A stretch of DNA of 64,000 bases, from the NCBI RefSeq assembly GCF_017104965.1, contig NZ_JAAGPR010000002.1, forward strand, positions 62,001 to 126,000. The letters run 5' to 3'. The notes beneath the pieces are model-generated. The model ran no database searches, was not told the origin of the DNA, and saw only the letters and a program-made list of their open reading frames with translations. This document shows, piece by piece, positions 29,227-36,583 of the stretch. The position numbers and the translations under genes are program-made. Position 1 is the stretch's first letter. The number at the start of each line of letters is the position of its first letter. The stretch comes from Paraburkholderia sp. Ac-20340. Its GTDB lineage: Bacteria; Pseudomonadota; Gammaproteobacteria; Burkholderiales; Burkholderiaceae.

Positions 29227-29262
29227 AACAGGCGTGATCCGCAAGGATTCACGCCTGTTGTT
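29227..29262 (+). terminator. Rho-independent terminator of the bestrophin gene
   Basis: AACAGGCGTGA pairs with TCACGCCTGTT around TCC-GCAA-GGA, followed by a T-rich GTTCT. It lies between convergent genes. Confidence 0.75.
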
Positions 29263-29282
29263 CTATCGATGCAGGCAACGCA

Positions 29283-30008
29283 TCAACGGTTGTTGACGGT
29301 CTCCGACAAACGCTTGAGCGTCGCCAGTCGCGCGCCCAGCAGATCGAGCCGCGCACGTTCGTCGATGAGCGGCGTCGTCGCGTCGCGATACGCCCGCCAC
29401 GCCGACTGCGCGCGCGCCACGGCCGCTCGCGCATGCTTCGGCATACGCGCGTACAGCTGACGGTAGTAGCGGTTCAGGTCGTAGCTCACGTGCTCGCAGC
29501 GCGCATCGGCGCTACAGGCGCGCGCACGCACGGGCTTGTCGGCCGCCGTCGCGAGCGAGCCGCGCAGCGCCTGCGCACGGTCGCGCACGGGCTGCAGACG
29601 CATATCCGCTTCGTAAAGCTGATACGACGAACCGCTCGACGTCGCGAACGCGGCGCCGAGCATGGTGTCCTCGGCATCGCGCCACGCCACCCACTTCTGC
29701 TGGCTCGCGCGCCAGCGCCGCTGCTGCGCGGGCGGCGTCTTCGCCACGAGTTGCGCGAGCGCCGCGTCGGCGGCGGCGCGCCAGGCCGTGCGGGCGTCGT
29801 CCATGCACTGGACCTGGCCCGCCGTCGAGGAACGGTCCGCGCGCGCGAGACACGCACGCATACCCGCGTCGATCGGATCGGCCGCCGAAACTTCGGCGTG
29901 TGCCAGCCCCGGCGCCAGCGCGGATGCCAGCCCCGTTACCAGCACCGCAGCCAGCGACCACGCCGACACCAGAGAACGCACCGACCTGCGCAAAAGCCGC
30001 ACCGTCAT
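29283..30008 (-). CDS. Secreted protein with two LprI (DUF1311) repeats
   Basis: 241 residues. The signal peptide ends near residue 38 (AHA). Two copies of the LprI module follow, each ending in the diagnostic Q-x-x-W-x-x-(W/Y)-R-D: ASQQKWVAWRDAE (101-113) and RAQSAWRAYRDA (199-210). Cys53, Cys68, Cys165 and Cys171 can form the expected disulphides. Some LprI-fold proteins inhibit host lysozyme; many have no known function. It starts 15 nt after the decarboxylase stop with GAGGA in the gap, so it is probably cotranscribed with it. Confidence 0.8.
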   Translation of the reverse strand: MTVRLLRRSVRSLVSAWSLAAVLVTGLASALAPGLAHAEVSAADPIDAGMRACLARADRSSTAGQVQCMDDARTAWRAAADAALAQLVAKTPPAQQRRWRASQQKWVAWRDAEDTMLGAAFATSSGSSYQLYEADMRLQPVRDRAQALRGSLATAADKPVRARACSADARCEHVSYDLNRYYRQLYARMPKHARAAVARAQSAWRAYRDATTPLIDERARLDLLGARLATLKRLSETVNNR

Positions 30009-30023
30009 GCCGCGTGTCCTCGC

Positions 30024-32303
30024 TTACACCCGCACGCAATCCACGAAGTACTCGATGCGGCCGTTGATGGTCTCGCCCACGAGTCCGTGGATATCGGTGT
30101 GGAAGCCCGGGAAGCGCTCGTTGAATTCGCGCGCGAACTTCAGGTAGTTCACGATCGTCTTGTTGAAGCGCTCGCCCGGAATCAGCAGCGGAATGCCCGG
30201 CGGATACGGCGTGAGCAGGATCGACGTGACGCGGCCTTCGAGTTCGTCGACCGGCACGCGATCGATCTCGCGGTGCGCGAGCTTGGCGAACGCGTCGGAC
30301 GGCTTCATCGCCGGCTCCATCGTCGACAGATACATCTCGGTCGTCAGACGCGCGATGTCGTTGGCGCGGTAGACGCTGTGGATCTGCTGGCACAGATCGC
30401 GCAGGCCCACGCGCTCGTACATCGGATGCTGCGCGACGAATTCCGGCAGCACGCGCCACAGCGGCTGGTTGGCGTCGTAGTCGTCCTTGAACTGCTGGAG
30501 TTCGGTGACCATCGAGTTCCAGCGGCCCTTGGTGATGCCGATCGTGAACATGATGAAGAACGAGTACAGACCGGTCTTCTCGACGATGATGCCGTGCTCG
30601 GCCAGATACTTCGTAACGATGGCGGCCGGAATGCCGGTTTCGCCGAACTCGCCGTCCACGTCCAGACCCGGCGTGACGATGGTCGCCTTGATCGGGTCGA
30701 GCATGTTGAAGCCTTCCGCCAGCGCGCCGAAGCCGTGCCAGTGGTCGTTCGGGCGCAGGACCCAGTCGTCGCGCGAGCCGATGCCTTCTTCGGCCAGCTC
30801 GTCCGGGCCCCAGACCTGGAAGAACCAGTCGTCGCCGTATTCGGCGTCGACCTTGCGCATCGCGCGGCGGAAGTCGAGCGCTTCGGCGATCGATTCTTCG
30901 ACCAGCGCCGGGCCGCCCGGCGCTTCCATCATCGCCGCGGCCACGTCGCACGAGGCGATGATCGCGTATTGCGGCGAGGTGGACGTGTGCATCAGATACG
31001 CTTCATTGAAGCGGTGACGGTCGAACGCGCTGTCTTCCGAATCCTGCACGACGATCTGCGAAGCCTGCGAGATGCCGGCCAGCAGCTTGTGCGTCGAGTG
31101 CGTCGCGAACACCAGCGCCTTGGTACGCGGACGGCCCGCGCCGATCGCGTGCATGTCCTGGTAGAACGCGTGGAATTCGGCGTGCGGCAGCCAGGCTTCG
31201 TCGAAGTGCAGCGTGTCGAGCATGTCGCCGAGCAGATCCTTGATCATTTCGACGTTGTAGATCACGCCGTCATACGTGCTCTGCGTGATCGTCAGAATGC
31301 GCGGCTTGAGGTTCGGGTTCTTCTCGAGCGCTTCGCGTGCGAACGGATTCGCCTCGATCTTCTTGCGGATGTTTTCCGGCTTGAACTCGTCGCGCGGAAT
31401 CGGGCCGATGATGCCGAAGTTGTTGCGCGTCGGCGTGAGGAACACGGGAATCGCGCCCGTCATCGTGATCGCGTGCAGGATCGACTTGTGGCAGTTACGG
31501 TCCACCAGCACGATGTCGCCCGGCGCCACCGTGGCGTGCCAGACGATCTTGTTCGACGTGGACGTGCCGTTGGTCACGAAGAACACGTGGTCGGCGCTGA
31601 AAATGCGCGCGGCGTTGCGCTCCGAAGCCGCCACCGGGCCGGTGTGGTCGAGCAGCTGGCCGAGCTCTTCCACGGCGTTGCAGACGTCGGCGCGCAGCAT
31701 GTTTTCGCCGAAGAACTGGTGGAACATCTGGCCGAGCGGGTTCTTCAGGAACGCCACGCCGCCCGAGTGACCCGGGCAGTGCCACGAGTAGGAACCTTCG
31801 TCGGCGTACTGCACCAGTTCCTTGAAGAACGGCGGCGCGAGCGCGTCCAGATACACCTTCGCTTCGCGAATCACGTGACGCGCGACGAATTCCGGCGTGT
31901 CCTCGAACATGTGAATGAAGCCGTGCAGCTCGCGCAGGATGTCGTTGGGCAGATGGCGCGAGGTGCGCGTTTCGCCGTACAGGAAGATGGGGATGTCGGC
32001 GTTGCGCTTGCGCACCGCTTCCATGAACGCGCGCAGCGCGACGATCGCGGGCGCGTGTTCGGGCGCTTCGCCATCCGCACCTTCGACGTAGGGCAGCAGT
32101 TCATCGTCGTCGATCGACAGGATGAAACACGCGGCGCGGCTCGACTGCTGCGCGAACGAGGTGAGGTCGCCGTAGCTCGTCAGCCCGAGGACTTCCGCGC
32201 CCTCTTTCTCGATGGCTTCGGCGAGTGCCCGGATGCCGGAACCCGAGATGTTCTCGGAGCGAAAGTCTTCGTCGATGATGACGACGGGAAAGCGAAACTT
32301 CAT
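30024..32303 (-). CDS. Arg/Lys/Orn decarboxylase, fold-type I PLP enzyme
   Basis: 759 residues, the size of E. coli AdiA (about 755). An N-terminal response-regulator-like wing domain (about 1-130) precedes the PLP core; Lys406 in THSTHKLL forms the Schiff base and HFDEAWLPHAEFH holds the ring-binding Asp. The C-terminal domain is complete. It decarboxylates a basic amino acid in the cytosol, for acid resistance or polyamine synthesis. Length and the ATHSTHKLL context lean to arginine, but lysine or ornithine cannot be excluded. No antiporter gene is adjacent. Downstream of dcd and followed by an LprI-family gene. Confidence 0.9.
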   Translation of the reverse strand: MKFRFPVVIIDEDFRSENISGSGIRALAEAIEKEGAEVLGLTSYGDLTSFAQQSSRAACFILSIDDDELLPYVEGADGEAPEHAPAIVALRAFMEAVRKRNADIPIFLYGETRTSRHLPNDILRELHGFIHMFEDTPEFVARHVIREAKVYLDALAPPFFKELVQYADEGSYSWHCPGHSGGVAFLKNPLGQMFHQFFGENMLRADVCNAVEELGQLLDHTGPVAASERNAARIFSADHVFFVTNGTSTSNKIVWHATVAPGDIVLVDRNCHKSILHAITMTGAIPVFLTPTRNNFGIIGPIPRDEFKPENIRKKIEANPFAREALEKNPNLKPRILTITQSTYDGVIYNVEMIKDLLGDMLDTLHFDEAWLPHAEFHAFYQDMHAIGAGRPRTKALVFATHSTHKLLAGISQASQIVVQDSEDSAFDRHRFNEAYLMHTSTSPQYAIIASCDVAAAMMEAPGGPALVEESIAEALDFRRAMRKVDAEYGDDWFFQVWGPDELAEEGIGSRDDWVLRPNDHWHGFGALAEGFNMLDPIKATIVTPGLDVDGEFGETGIPAAIVTKYLAEHGIIVEKTGLYSFFIMFTIGITKGRWNSMVTELQQFKDDYDANQPLWRVLPEFVAQHPMYERVGLRDLCQQIHSVYRANDIARLTTEMYLSTMEPAMKPSDAFAKLAHREIDRVPVDELEGRVTSILLTPYPPGIPLLIPGERFNKTIVNYLKFAREFNERFPGFHTDIHGLVGETINGRIEYFVDCVRV

Positions 32304-32312
32304 GGGCGAATC

Positions 32313-32351
32313 TCCAAAAGAAACGACCGCTGCATGTAACGCGCAGCGGTC
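32313..32351 (-). terminator. Terminator-like hairpin between dcd and the decarboxylase
   Basis: On the minus strand GACCGCTGC (32351-32343) pairs with GCAGCGGTC (32333-32325), followed by GTTTCTTTT. It ends only about ten bases before the decarboxylase start, overlapping its leader. It could terminate dcd transcripts or act as an attenuator for the decarboxylase. Confidence 0.6.
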
Positions 32352-32391
32352 CCCGTATGTCGTAAATCCAGTGGGTTAAGTGCGCTCGAAC

Positions 32392-32961
32392 TCAGGTCTT
32401 GGGCAGCGTGACGCCGTGCTGGCCTTGATACTTGCCGCCGCGATCGGCGTAAGACACTTCGCAGACCTCGTCGCTCTCGAAGAAGAGCACCTGGGCCACG
32501 CCTTCGTTCGCGTAGATTTTGGCAGGCAAAGGTGTCGTATTCGAGAATTCGAGCGTGACGTAGCCTTCCCACTCGGGTTCGAACGGCGTGACGTTCACGA
32601 TGATGCCGCAGCGCGCGTAGGTGGACTTGCCCAGACACACCGTCAGGACGCTGCGCGGAATGCGGAAATACTCGACCGTGCGGGCCAGCGCGAACGAATT
32701 CGGCGGGATGATGCAGACGTCGCCCTTGAAGTCCACGAACGACTTTTCGTCGAAGTTCTTCGGATCGACGATGGTCGAGTTGATGTTCGTGAAGATCTTG
32801 AATTCGTCGGCGCAGCGAATGTCGTAGCCGTAGCTGGAGGTGCCGTAGCTGACGATCTTGCGGCCGTCTTCCGACGTACGGATCTGGTCGCGCGCGAACG
32901 GCTCGATCATGTTCTGCTCTTCGGCCATGCGCCGGATCCACTTGTCGGATTTGATTGCCAT
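32392..32961 (-). CDS. dcd: dCTP deaminase
   Basis: 189 residues, standard for Dcd. It deaminates dCTP to dUTP, feeding dTMP synthesis. Conserved segments are the start [21 protein letters not shown], the nucleotide-binding GKSTYARCG and the catalytic-Glu region [13 protein letters not shown]. Trimeric, trimeric-dUTPase-like fold. The ATG at 32961 is the usual start. A minus-strand TAAAAT lies at 33095-33100. Confidence 0.95.
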   Translation of the reverse strand: MAIKSDKWIRRMAEEQNMIEPFARDQIRTSEDGRKIVSYGTSSYGYDIRCADEFKIFTNINSTIVDPKNFDEKSFVDFKGDVCIIPPNSFALARTVEYFRIPRSVLTVCLGKSTYARCGIIVNVTPFEPEWEGYVTLEFSNTTPLPAKIYANEGVAQVLFFESDEVCEVSYADRGGKYQGQHGVTLPKT

Positions 32962-33094
32962 GTTGCTCGCTGCGGTCCAGTAAAAAAACGGGGAACGAAA
33001 AGGTAAATGCAAGAAAAACGCGTGCAGGGCCGGCCTGCGCCCGCTCAGGGCCGTCGGGCCGTGGCGGTGCCTTGCGAACTTGCGAAAGGCGCCT

Positions 33095-33100
33095 ATTTTA
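33095..33100 (-). promoter_or_regulatory. Candidate -10 of dcd
   Basis: GCGTAAAATAGG on the minus strand, 134 nt upstream of dcd; same TAAAAT type as argH and metG. Confidence 0.4.
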
Positions 33101-33232
33101 CGCGATGTGAGTCGGTGTGCCTGGAAGTGCGCTTCAGTGGCGCACCAGCGGTTTCCACAGGACGGCTCGCGGCCGCCCCGGCGCGCGCCGCGGCGGCCGA
33201 TGACGGCCGCCTGCTCGCGACGTATTCGCCGC

Positions 33233-33769
33233 TTATTGCGCCTTGATCACGCCACAGGCCATGGCCGCGCCGGTGCCGCGCTGCGGGTAGGCGTACGGGT
33301 CGATGGCTTCGTGATGCACGATCACGGCGCGTTGCAGCACCGAGCGCACGCCGTCGAGCGACACGTCCGTCGCGACGATAAAGCCGCTCGCGACGCCGTT
33401 GGAATCCGCGTGAATATTGCCGAGGTCGCCCGCCACGCGCGCGCCGGACTTCAGGCGTTCGGCGGCTGGGGCGAACACCGCGCCCGCGCTGGTGGCATCG
33501 GCGGCATTGCAGTCGCCGCGCTCGTGCACCTGCAGCGCATGGTCGGAATCGGGCGGCAGGCCGGCCAGGTTGTAGCTCACCTGCACGCCGTCCGAATGCT
33601 CGACGAACGACACGGTGCCGCGCACCTGATTGCCGACGGTGGGCTGAAGCTGCGCGCCCGCACGCTTGTCCTGCTGGCCCATGAAGCTCGTGCAGCCGCC
33701 TAGCAGCGCACATGCAACCACGGCCAGCACGACTGCGTTCCCCGCCTGCCTGTCGTTTCCTTTACCCAT
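33233..33769 (-). CDS. Cu/Zn-SOD-like lipoprotein with decayed metal site
   Basis: 178 residues. Lipobox LGGC puts the lipidated Cys at residue 26. The remainder follows the bacterial SodC fold ([37 protein letters not shown], the disulphide pair Cys87-Cys172 and terminal CGVIK). Of the metal ligands only His82, Asp115 and His152 remain. The first Cu His is Gln80, the bridging His is Val98, a Zn His is Val112, another Zn His has no counterpart, and the active-site Arg is Ala169. It is probably not an active dismutase; B. subtilis YojM is a known Cu-ligand-deficient parallel. The ATG at 33769 has AGAGGA upstream. No operon partner. Confidence 0.85.
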   Translation of the reverse strand: MGKGNDRQAGNAVVLAVVACALLGGCTSFMGQQDKRAGAQLQPTVGNQVRGTVSFVEHSDGVQVSYNLAGLPPDSDHALQVHERGDCNAADATSAGAVFAPAAERLKSGARVAGDLGNIHADSNGVASGFIVATDVSLDGVRSVLQRAVIVHHEAIDPYAYPQRGTGAAMACGVIKAQ

Positions 33770-33946
33770 GCGATCCTCTTGCCGGCGCACGGCCGCCCCT
33801 TGCGGCCGTCGATCCGGACCCATGAATCCCACATGATACCGCGCAGGCGCCCCGCCGCGAGCCCTGTGTGCCCGTCGAACGCCCCTAAATGCGCGCAAAA
33901 ACACACGCCGCGGGCCCGGTGATGCAAGGCGCACGCGGCGTGCCTT

Positions 33947-33990
33947 CAAAAGTGACGCAAAAGTGTCGCAAAAGCGCCGTAAAAACGGCG
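33947..33990. repeat. Phased 11-bp A-tract tandem repeat
   Basis: Three units, CAAAAGTGACG, CAAAAGTGTCG and CAAAAGCGCCG (33947-33979), and a degenerate fourth, TAAAAACGGCG (33980-33990). The A4 tracts recur every 11 bp, near the helical pitch, which predicts curved DNA. It lies in the apbC-sodC-like gap, merging with the apbC terminator hairpin. Confidence 0.7.
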
Positions 33991-33991
33991 C
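33970..33991 (-). terminator. Terminator of apbC
   Basis: On the minus strand GCGCCGT pairs with ACGGCGC over a TTTT loop and is followed by TTTT. It begins six bases after the apbC stop. Confidence 0.7.
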
Positions 33992-33997
33992 AAGCGA

Positions 33998-35086
33998 TCA
34001 GGTGTTCTGCACGACGATGGTCGGGAATTTCGAGCTCATGTCGCGCGAACGCTCGGCGATCTGGATCGCCACGCGGCGCGCAATCGCCTTGTACGTCGCG
34101 GCGACGGCGCTGTCCGGCGCGGCCGCAACGGTGGGCGCGCCCGAATCGGCCTGTTCGCGGATCGAAATATCGAGCGGCAGGCTGCCCAGCACCTCGACGC
34201 CATACTCCTTGCCCATGCGCTCGCCGCCGCCCGCGCCGAAGATATGCTCGGCGTGACCGCAGTTCGTGCACACGTGCACGGCCATGTTTTCGACGATGCC
34301 GAGAATCGGAATGCCCACCTTCTCGAACATCTTGAGGCCCTTCTTGGCGTCCAGCAGCGCGATGTCCTGCGGCGTCGTCACGATCACGGCGCCCGTGACC
34401 GGCACGCGCTGCGACAGCGTCAACTGGATGTCACCCGTGCCCGGCGGCATGTCGACCACGAGATAGTCGAGTTCGCGCCAGTTCGTCTGCCGCAGCAGCT
34501 GTTCGAGCGCCGAGGTGGCCATCGGGCCGCGCCAGACCATCGGGTTGTCCTGATCGACGAGAAAGCCGATCGAATTGGCCTGCACGCCGTGGCCTTCGAG
34601 CGGGTTCATCGACTGGCCGTCCGGCGATTCGGGGCGGCCGCTGATACCCAGCATCATCGGCAGCGACGGGCCGTAGATGTCCGCATCGAGCACGCCCACC
34701 GATGCGCCTTCGGCCGCCAGCGCCAGCGCCAGATTCACGGCGGTCGTGCTCTTGCCGACCCCGCCCTTGCCCGACGCCACGGCGACAATATTCTTCACAT
34801 TGGGCAGCAGCTTCACGCCGCGCTGCACCGTATGCGCGGTCACCTCGAAGCCCACCGTCACGCGGCTCGCCTTCACGCCCGGCACCGCCGCGAGCGCGCT
34901 CGCCACCTGCGTGCGGATCGCTTCGTAGCGGCTCTTCGCCGGATAGCCGAGCACGATCTCGACGTCAACCGTTTCGCCGTCGATCGCGACGTTGCGCACG
35001 CCCTTGGCCACCGTGTAAGGACGGCCCGTGTCCGGGTCCGTGAGGGCCGCCAGGGCCGCGTCGACCAATGCCCGATCAATGCTCAT
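33998..35086 (-). CDS. apbC: Iron-sulfur cluster carrier ATPase (Mrp/NBP35 family)
   Basis: 362 residues. An N-terminal MIP18/DUF59 domain (1-80) precedes the deviant Walker P-loop SGKGGVGKST at 105-114. VVDMPPGTGD is the Walker B region and Cys273-x-x-Cys276 (CTNC) coordinates the bridging Fe-S cluster in the dimer. It assembles and transfers [4Fe-4S] clusters to apo-enzymes in the cytosol. All key residues are intact. The start is MSIDRALVDAALAAL; longer in-frame extensions are not plausible. Divergent from the OmpA-like lipoprotein. Confidence 0.93.
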   Translation of the reverse strand: MSIDRALVDAALAALTDPDTGRPYTVAKGVRNVAIDGETVDVEIVLGYPAKSRYEAIRTQVASALAAVPGVKASRVTVGFEVTAHTVQRGVKLLPNVKNIVAVASGKGGVGKSTTAVNLALALAAEGASVGVLDADIYGPSLPMMLGISGRPESPDGQSMNPLEGHGVQANSIGFLVDQDNPMVWRGPMATSALEQLLRQTNWRELDYLVVDMPPGTGDIQLTLSQRVPVTGAVIVTTPQDIALLDAKKGLKMFEKVGIPILGIVENMAVHVCTNCGHAEHIFGAGGGERMGKEYGVEVLGSLPLDISIREQADSGAPTVAAAPDSAVAATYKAIARRVAIQIAERSRDMSSKFPTIVVQNT

Positions 35087-35412
35087 TGAAACTCCGTGGG
35101 GATAAACGATCCGGCGCGCCGCACGCCCCGTGGGGTGCCGCTCTGACGCCGTAAATCGAAAGAAATTGTTAAGCTGGATTGCGCAAATACCCGCGGCAAG
35201 GCACGCTTCGCGGCAGCAGCGTTTTCGCGCCAGGCCAGTGCTTGTCAAGCGGTCGTCGAGCAACTATCAACTAGATGCGCGACGTCTCGCCACAGCGCTC
35301 AAGCCGCCATTGTAGTAGCTGCTGCCGCACGCCGTCCGATGACCCTGAAGCCTGTCGGGGACGGTCGTTGTCACATTGCAGCCTTTCCGTTCACTCAAGA
35401 GAGGATTGAAAA
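35087..35412. other. apbC-OmpA-like divergent intergenic region
   Basis: About 325 bp with no gene or repeat that I can support. It must contain two divergent promoters. The ribosome site of the lipoprotein gene, AAGAGAGG, is at 35398-35405. Confidence 0.4.
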
Positions 35413-36063
35413 ATGAACACAAAAACCTTGACCCGTCTGTCCGTCTTCGCTGTCGTCGGCGCGCTCGTCGCCGGCTGCGCAACCCAGCAGGGCACCAACA
35501 CGGCCGTCGGCACGGGCGTCGGCGCGGGTACGGGCGCCGCGATCGGCGCGATCTTCGGCGGCGGCAAGGGCGCGGCGATCGGCGCGGGTGCAGGCGCGCT
35601 GGTCGGCGGCATCACCGGCTACAACTGGCAGGCCATCCACAACAAGCTGTCGGGCGCCACCAAGGGCACCGGCACGCAGATCACCGAGCAGCCGGACGGC
35701 TCGCTCAAGCTCAACATTCCGAGCAACGTGACCTTCGACACCAACAGCTACGCGATCAAGCCGTCGTTCGCGCCGGTGCTCGACCAGGTCGCGCAGACGC
35801 TGCAGCAGAACCCGGAAGTCGTCGCGCAGGTGGTGGGCCATACGGATAACACCGGCCAGCCGGCGTACAACCAGACGCTGTCGGTCAACCGCGCGCAGAG
35901 CGTGGTCAACTACCTGGCAGGTCGCGGCATCCCGATGCAGCGCATGGCAGCCGAAGGCCGCGGCGACACCCAGCCGATCGCCGACAACAGCACGGAAGCC
36001 GGCCGCACGGCCAATCGTCGCGTGGAAATCTATCTGCGTGCGACGGCGCAGCATCAGCAGTAA
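35413..36063 (+). CDS. OmpA-family peptidoglycan-associated outer-membrane lipoprotein
   Basis: 216 residues. The lipobox VAGC lipidates Cys22. Residues 30-68 are Gly/Ala-rich (glycine-zipper type). The C-terminal OmpA domain (about 95-210) has FDTNSYAIKP, VVGHTDNTG and NQTLSVNRAQSVVNYL, with the Asp and Arg (TANRRVEI) that bind diaminopimelate. It resembles YiaD: it anchors the outer membrane to peptidoglycan. Monocistronic, ending at the terminator 36132. Confidence 0.9.
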   Translation: MNTKTLTRLSVFAVVGALVAGCATQQGTNTAVGTGVGAGTGAAIGAIFGGGKGAAIGAGAGALVGGITGYNWQAIHNKLSGATKGTGTQITEQPDGSLKLNIPSNVTFDTNSYAIKPSFAPVLDQVAQTLQQNPEVVAQVVGHTDNTGQPAYNQTLSVNRAQSVVNYLAGRGIPMQRMAAEGRGDTQPIADNSTEAGRTANRRVEIYLRATAQHQQ

Positions 36064-36131
36064 TGGCTTGATGTCGTGATGCCGGCGCCGCAACGCTCGA
36101 TCGGGCGACGCCGGTAAAACAGCGACAGGAC

Positions 36132-36163
36132 AAACGGGACGGCCGCACAGCCGTCCCGTTTTC
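36132..36163 (+). terminator. Rho-independent terminator of the OmpA-like gene
   Basis: AAACGGGACGGC pairs with GCCGTCCCGTTT over a 6-nt loop, ending in TTTT. Confidence 0.85.
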
Positions 36164-36294
36164 ATTGGCGATGCCCATGTGGCGCGCAGGCGCTGCTGCC
36201 GCAAAGGCTCGCCGCACGGCCTTCGCAGACAATTTCAGACAATCGAAAAAAATTTCGAACTCTCGCGAAATAGCGCGGTCTGTCTTTACGGTAC

Positions 36295-36371
36295 GTGTGC
36301 GGTCATGCCGCCGCGTCACCATTCTCCTCTTGTCGTTGTTGCTCCGGGGCCAATCTGCCCCGGTTTTTTTT
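36295..36371 (+). ncRNA. Candidate small RNA (or leader) upstream of metG
   Basis: A 5' stem-loop (GCGG/CCGC, 36299-36311), an unpaired C/U-rich stretch containing ATTCTCCTCTTG (36321 on), then a rho-independent terminator with eight T. This is the usual architecture of Hfq-dependent trans-acting small RNAs with an anti-Shine-Dalgarno seed. No coding gene feeds this terminator, because the upstream gene already terminates at 36163. The 5' end is a guess; no clear promoter is seen. The alternative is a terminated leader of metG, though the metG -10 lies downstream at 36541. Confidence 0.45.
36344..36371 (+). terminator. Orphan rho-independent terminator upstream of metG
   Basis: CCGGGGC pairs with GCCCCGG across a 6-nt loop and is followed by eight T. 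It has no upstream coding gene of its own. Confidence 0.85.
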
Positions 36372-36540
36372 GCCCGCATTTTCGATGCGTCGCGCGCCCT
36401 GTCTGCGCCCTACCTGCGCGCAGGCCGCCCTCGCCGATCCAGCCAGCATCGCTGCAGAACACACTGCACCGCACACAGCACAACGCGCGGCGCCCGCGAG
36501 CGCCCCGCCGGAGCCCGAACGCGCCGTGCGCCCGCCCTGC

Positions 36541-36546
36541 TAAAAT
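36541..36546 (+). promoter_or_regulatory. Candidate -10 of metG
   Basis: GCTAAAATCGCGG, 38 nt before the metG ATG; same type as argH and dcd. Confidence 0.45.
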
Positions 36547-36583
36547 CGCGGTTTCCCCCGCAACATCGGACGTCCAACCACTT

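Larger units (their letters stand above)
36064..36583. other. Region between OmpA-like gene and metG, with an independent terminator
   Basis: 520 bp with no protein-coding gene. In order: the OmpA-like gene terminator (36132), a 10-bp-spaced direct repeat CAGACAAT (36226-36233 and 36236-36243), an AT-rich stretch, a small stem-loop (36299-36311), a C/U-rich segment (36318-36343), a strong orphan terminator (36344) and the metG -10 (36541). The layout suggests a small RNA or a leader. Confidence 0.6.

Noticed and set aside
29433..32339. 968-codon open frame antisense to the decarboxylase and LprI genes
   Set aside because: Arg/Val/His-rich translation with no domain; produced by the GC-rich third-position bias of the real genes on the other strand.
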